Below are positions 8,373-10,420 of a DNA stretch of 10,420 bases, piece by piece. Under the pieces are notes generated by a model. It did not search any database and was not told the origin of the DNA. It saw only the letters and a list, made by a program, of their open reading frames with translations. Source of the DNA: an uncultured Succinatimonas sp. (lineage in GTDB: Bacteria > Pseudomonadota > Gammaproteobacteria > Enterobacterales > Succinivibrionaceae); assembly GCA_905201175.1 (NCBI GenBank), contig CAJKNC010000060.1, positions 1-10,420 of the forward strand, read 5' to 3'. Within the stretch, counting starts at the first letter, position 1, and each line of letters begins with the position of its first letter. The position numbers were made by a program, and so were the translations under genes.

Positions 8373-9002
8373 ATGGCGGACCTTTTTGAAAATTGTATTG
8401 AAAAGCTTTTGGCAGGAGAGGTTGTCTGTAATGAAACCACTCCGCAATTGATGCGTTATCTGGAAGATAGCGAAAATCTTAAAAATGTGAATATTTGGTT
8501 AATGCAGATCAAGCGGTTGGTCGCTAAGACTCAGGATAAGCGGGGCTTTTATTGTGTTTATGCTGATTTAGAGGATGAATCGCGCAAAAGACAAATTAGA
8601 GCGCAATTCGAAGAGGCCTTTAATGATTTTTATGGCTTAGTAGATTGGCTTAGATTGTGCCGTTCTATTTCACGTGAAGCACGCCCTTTGGAGGCTGGGG
8701 ATATTTTACGGGAATCGGAGCTTTTAGCAGCAATAGAAAACTCAACTACCCTGTCTTCGCAATTAGAGCGCATTGCAGATAAGTTTCAGAGAGCTAAAAA
8801 ATCGGTGACTACCAATAATCGCCTGCGTTCTGTCTTAGAGTATCTGACTGGCAAAGGATTTTTTTGCGTATCTAATGCTTCAGGCTCAGTTTATATAGCC
8901 ACTGCTAAGTGGTCGCTTTTATATGATGAGCTGGAGTTTATTGCCTCTTGTGAGCGTTTTGAGGAATTGCAGGATAAAGCCATACAGACGGAGCTCTTTT
9001 AA
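8373..9002 (+). CDS. KITE subunit, MukE/MksE/JetB-like
   Basis: The 209-aa product is the size of MksE/JetB (roughly 200-230 residues) and is almost all helical with two winged-helix-like regions. One lies near 5-65 (ending in RGFYCVYADL) and the other near 110-190, where a helix (NNRLRSVLEYLTGKGFF) is followed by a short strand turn (NASGSVYIATAKW). In this family the protein dimerises on the kleisin and contacts DNA. No catalytic motif, signal peptide or membrane segment is seen. It starts one base after the SMC stop codon and its stop overlaps the next start (TAATG), so the three genes are clearly co-translated. The call rests on length, fold pattern and position between SMC and kleisin genes; the sequence alone would be hard to place. 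Confidence 0.75.
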   Translation: MADLFENCIEKLLAGEVVCNETTPQLMRYLEDSENLKNVNIWLMQIKRLVAKTQDKRGFYCVYADLEDESRKRQIRAQFEEAFNDFYGLVDWLRLCRSISREARPLEAGDILRESELLAAIENSTTLSSQLERIADKFQRAKKSVTTNNRLRSVLEYLTGKGFFCVSNASGSVYIATAKWSLLYDELEFIASCERFEELQDKAIQTELF

Positions 9003-10258
9003 TGGGACGGAAAGAAACGGCAAAAACGGCCTTTAATCTTTTAAGTCGTAATTTTGATGTAATAGAGAAAGCTTGTTATGAAAATAATGGCGATATTTTT
9101 TTAGGAGAAGATTCTGCGGTTCCTGAAAGCTTAGTTCGTAATCGTCTAGCTTATTATATAGAAGATGAACTGTACATACGCGTACATTCTAAGGTAAGAG
9201 CTTTAGTTGATCATGTAAGCAGCAGGTTTAGATTTCGTGAAAAGCATGGTGAATTTGCCTCGCTGCTGGAGACTTTAGAATATGCCCTGGAATCATATCA
9301 TCGTGCTAAATTAAAGCCTCGAGCTGATATTTGTCAGATTGCTTTTGATGAGGTGCGCGAGGTTGTTTTAGATATTACAGAGCTTTTAGATGAAACTGTG
9401 GCTATGTATAACCATTTTGTACTAGATGATCTGACCACAGCATTTGATCTTGATGAAAGAATCTTACAAACGCAGCGCTGCAAAAATGAGCTTTTACAGA
9501 TTAACGAGATTTTTTCGCAGCTATCTGTGGAGCAGCTATTACATTGGGCGGGAGCCGATGTTTTAGTTGATCATCTTTTAATGAAGCTTTTTAAGCGCAA
9601 TGTAGATAGGGCCTTAAGTGAGCTTAATGTAATCAATCAAAAGCTTGTAGAGCGCTTAGATAAGCTGAATTTTGATAAGCATGTACATAAGTTAAATATC
9701 ATCCTTGATGCTTTTTCTAAGCGGTACAGCGATAATCCAGCTTATAGACCTGATATTTTGACTAAAATTATCCCGCAAAATTTATGTCTGAGTGAGCCCA
9801 TAAAAATTATATCTTATGCGGATTTTTCCAATCCCATAGAAAGCTATCAGGAGAGTTTGGAGCGGATTGGGCAAAATGTTAAAGCTAAATATCAAGAGCC
9901 GCAAATTAAAGATAAACATGATGAAAATACAGCAGTTATAGATGTGCGCGATGAAAAAATTATGCGCATTCAGGATGAGGTTGAAAAATATTTGGGATAT
10001 TTATTTGAAGCAGTTTTAAGTGACGATTACAAAGAGAATATTTCAGCTAAAGAATGTTATGCAGAATTTTCAAAACAATCATCAGCGTTTGCCCACAAAG
10101 TGAAGCTTAAAGATTGGCTGTTTTTGGTTATGAGCGAGGCTATAGCAAGAAAACGTATAGTAAGGCGGCATGCTCGCTATGAGGAGCTTGCCGAAACTGA
10201 TGGCGTATTTGACGGAACAAAACTTGTCTTTGATATTAAGTTTATAAAACATGAATAA
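9002..10258 (+). CDS. Kleisin subunit, MukF/MksF/JetA-like
   Basis: The 418-aa protein would bridge the two SMC heads and carry the KITE dimer. Its N-terminus has a winged-helix-like region (about 40-98, VPESLVRNRLAYYIEDELYI onward). A long helical middle follows (about 110-260), which in MukF-type proteins contacts the SMC neck. A charged, proline-containing linker near 290-320 (YQEPQIKDKHDEN) is the likely KITE-binding stretch. The C-terminal domain (about 365-415), with KDWLFLVMSEAIARKRIVRR and a final strand KLVFDIKFI, fits the winged helix that caps an SMC head. It overlaps the KITE stop by one base, with GGAG at 8990-8993 as ribosome binding site. Length is close to MukF (440) and JetA (about 480). 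No enzymatic motif is seen. Its place after the SMC and KITE genes is the reverse of the usual operon order. Confidence 0.75.
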   Translation: MGRKETAKTAFNLLSRNFDVIEKACYENNGDIFLGEDSAVPESLVRNRLAYYIEDELYIRVHSKVRALVDHVSSRFRFREKHGEFASLLETLEYALESYHRAKLKPRADICQIAFDEVREVVLDITELLDETVAMYNHFVLDDLTTAFDLDERILQTQRCKNELLQINEIFSQLSVEQLLHWAGADVLVDHLLMKLFKRNVDRALSELNVINQKLVERLDKLNFDKHVHKLNIILDAFSKRYSDNPAYRPDILTKIIPQNLCLSEPIKIISYADFSNPIESYQESLERIGQNVKAKYQEPQIKDKHDENTAVIDVRDEKIMRIQDEVEKYLGYLFEAVLSDDYKENISAKECYAEFSKQSSAFAHKVKLKDWLFLVMSEAIARKRIVRRHARYEELAETDGVFDGTKLVFDIKFIKHE

Positions 10259-10418
10259 GAGAATAATTACAGTTGCGAAAAGATTGGCTTTAGAAAAAGC
10301 GGGCTATTTTTCGCTTAACTCTTCTATTCTGTCAATTTGCAAAGAAGTAGGAGTAGGACGGGTTATTGGGAAAAAAATATATCTTAGTATAGTATGGCCC
10401 CAGAAATTGATCACTTAA
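10251..10418 (+). CDS. Disrupted or partial fourth operon gene, in the MksG/JetD position
   Basis: An ATG overlaps the last eight bases of the kleisin gene (ATGAATAA), the same tight coupling seen between the earlier genes. The frame reads MNKRIITVAKRLALEKAGYF and continues for about 46 residues of plausible helical, Lys-rich protein. It then enters the 31-bp repeat at 10390 and hits a TAA inside it at 10416-10418, giving 55 codons in all. Many Mks and Wadjet operons encode a fourth protein, a TOPRIM-type nuclease (MksG/JetD), and this could be its N-terminus, but no nuclease motif lies in the visible part and I do not recognise the sequence. It may be a gene broken by an inserted element, or an intact tiny peptide. 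No strong Shine-Dalgarno precedes it, so translation probably depends on the kleisin gene. Confidence 0.45.
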   Translation: MNKRIITVAKRLALEKAGYFSLNSSILSICKEVGVGRVIGKKIYLSIVWPQKLIT

Positions 10419-10420
10419 GT
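10390..10420 (-). repeat. Right arm of the 31-bp inverted repeat, at the window edge
   Basis: This is the exact reverse complement of 24-54 and stops only because the window ends, so it may continue. It lies inside the fourth open frame of the SMC operon and supplies its stop codon. The first bases, TAGTATGGCCCC, loosely resemble from memory the terminal repeats of some IS3-family elements of the IS2 group, which would place the element body beyond 10420. This resemblance is weak evidence. A contig ending inside a repeated element would also explain the abrupt edge. Confidence 0.85.

Noticed and set aside
8205..8447. 80-codon open frame on the minus strand
   Set aside because: It lies antisense to the end of the SMC gene and the start of the KITE gene, which have motifs and coupled starts. 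The product has no recognisable features.
4646..10258. Canonical chromosomal MukBEF
   Set aside because: The ATPase is about 250 residues shorter than E. coli MukB, the gene order is reversed, and smtA, which accompanies mukFEB in enterics, is absent. Not fully excluded.

Overview
The window looks like a chromosomal segment from a low-GC gammaproteobacterium. The long single-chain PurL (1297 aa, with fused PurS-like, synthetase and glutaminase parts) is the form typical of gamma- and betaproteobacteria. The AT-rich intergenic DNA, heavy use of TTA leucine codons and canonical AGGAG-type ribosome binding sites fit a host-associated lineage such as Succinivibrionaceae. That family placement is inference only.

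Layout. Positions 1-208 hold no gene but carry one arm of a 31-bp inverted repeat (24-54). A 44-codon gene for a very basic small protein (209-343, minus strand) follows, with a strong extended -10 promoter. A divergent intergenic region leads to purL (606-4499), which ends at a clear intrinsic terminator. A 146-bp gap holds that terminator and then a perfect 42-bp palindrome (4553-4594) next to a likely promoter. Downstream is a tightly packed operon: a 1241-aa SMC-like ATPase of the MukB/MksB/JetC type (4646-8371), a 209-aa MukE/MksE/JetB-like KITE protein (8373-9002) and a 418-aa MukF/MksF/JetA-like kleisin (9002-10258). A fourth reading frame starts inside the end of the kleisin gene at 10251 and runs into the second arm of the 31-bp inverted repeat (10390-10420), where the window stops.

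Function. The three-gene core is predicted to form a MukBEF-like SMC complex. Its size class, and a fourth gene in the place where MksG/JetD nucleases are often encoded, suggest an Mks/Wadjet-type system acting against plasmids rather than the housekeeping condensin. The order SMC-KITE-kleisin is the reverse of the usual kleisin-KITE-SMC order. The nuclease itself is not shown: only about 46 residues of the fourth frame lie outside the repeat, and they match nothing I recognise. Either the gene is cut by a mobile or recombining element, or the assembly breaks there.

purL is a housekeeping gene and probably unrelated in function to the SMC operon; the terminator between them supports separate transcription.
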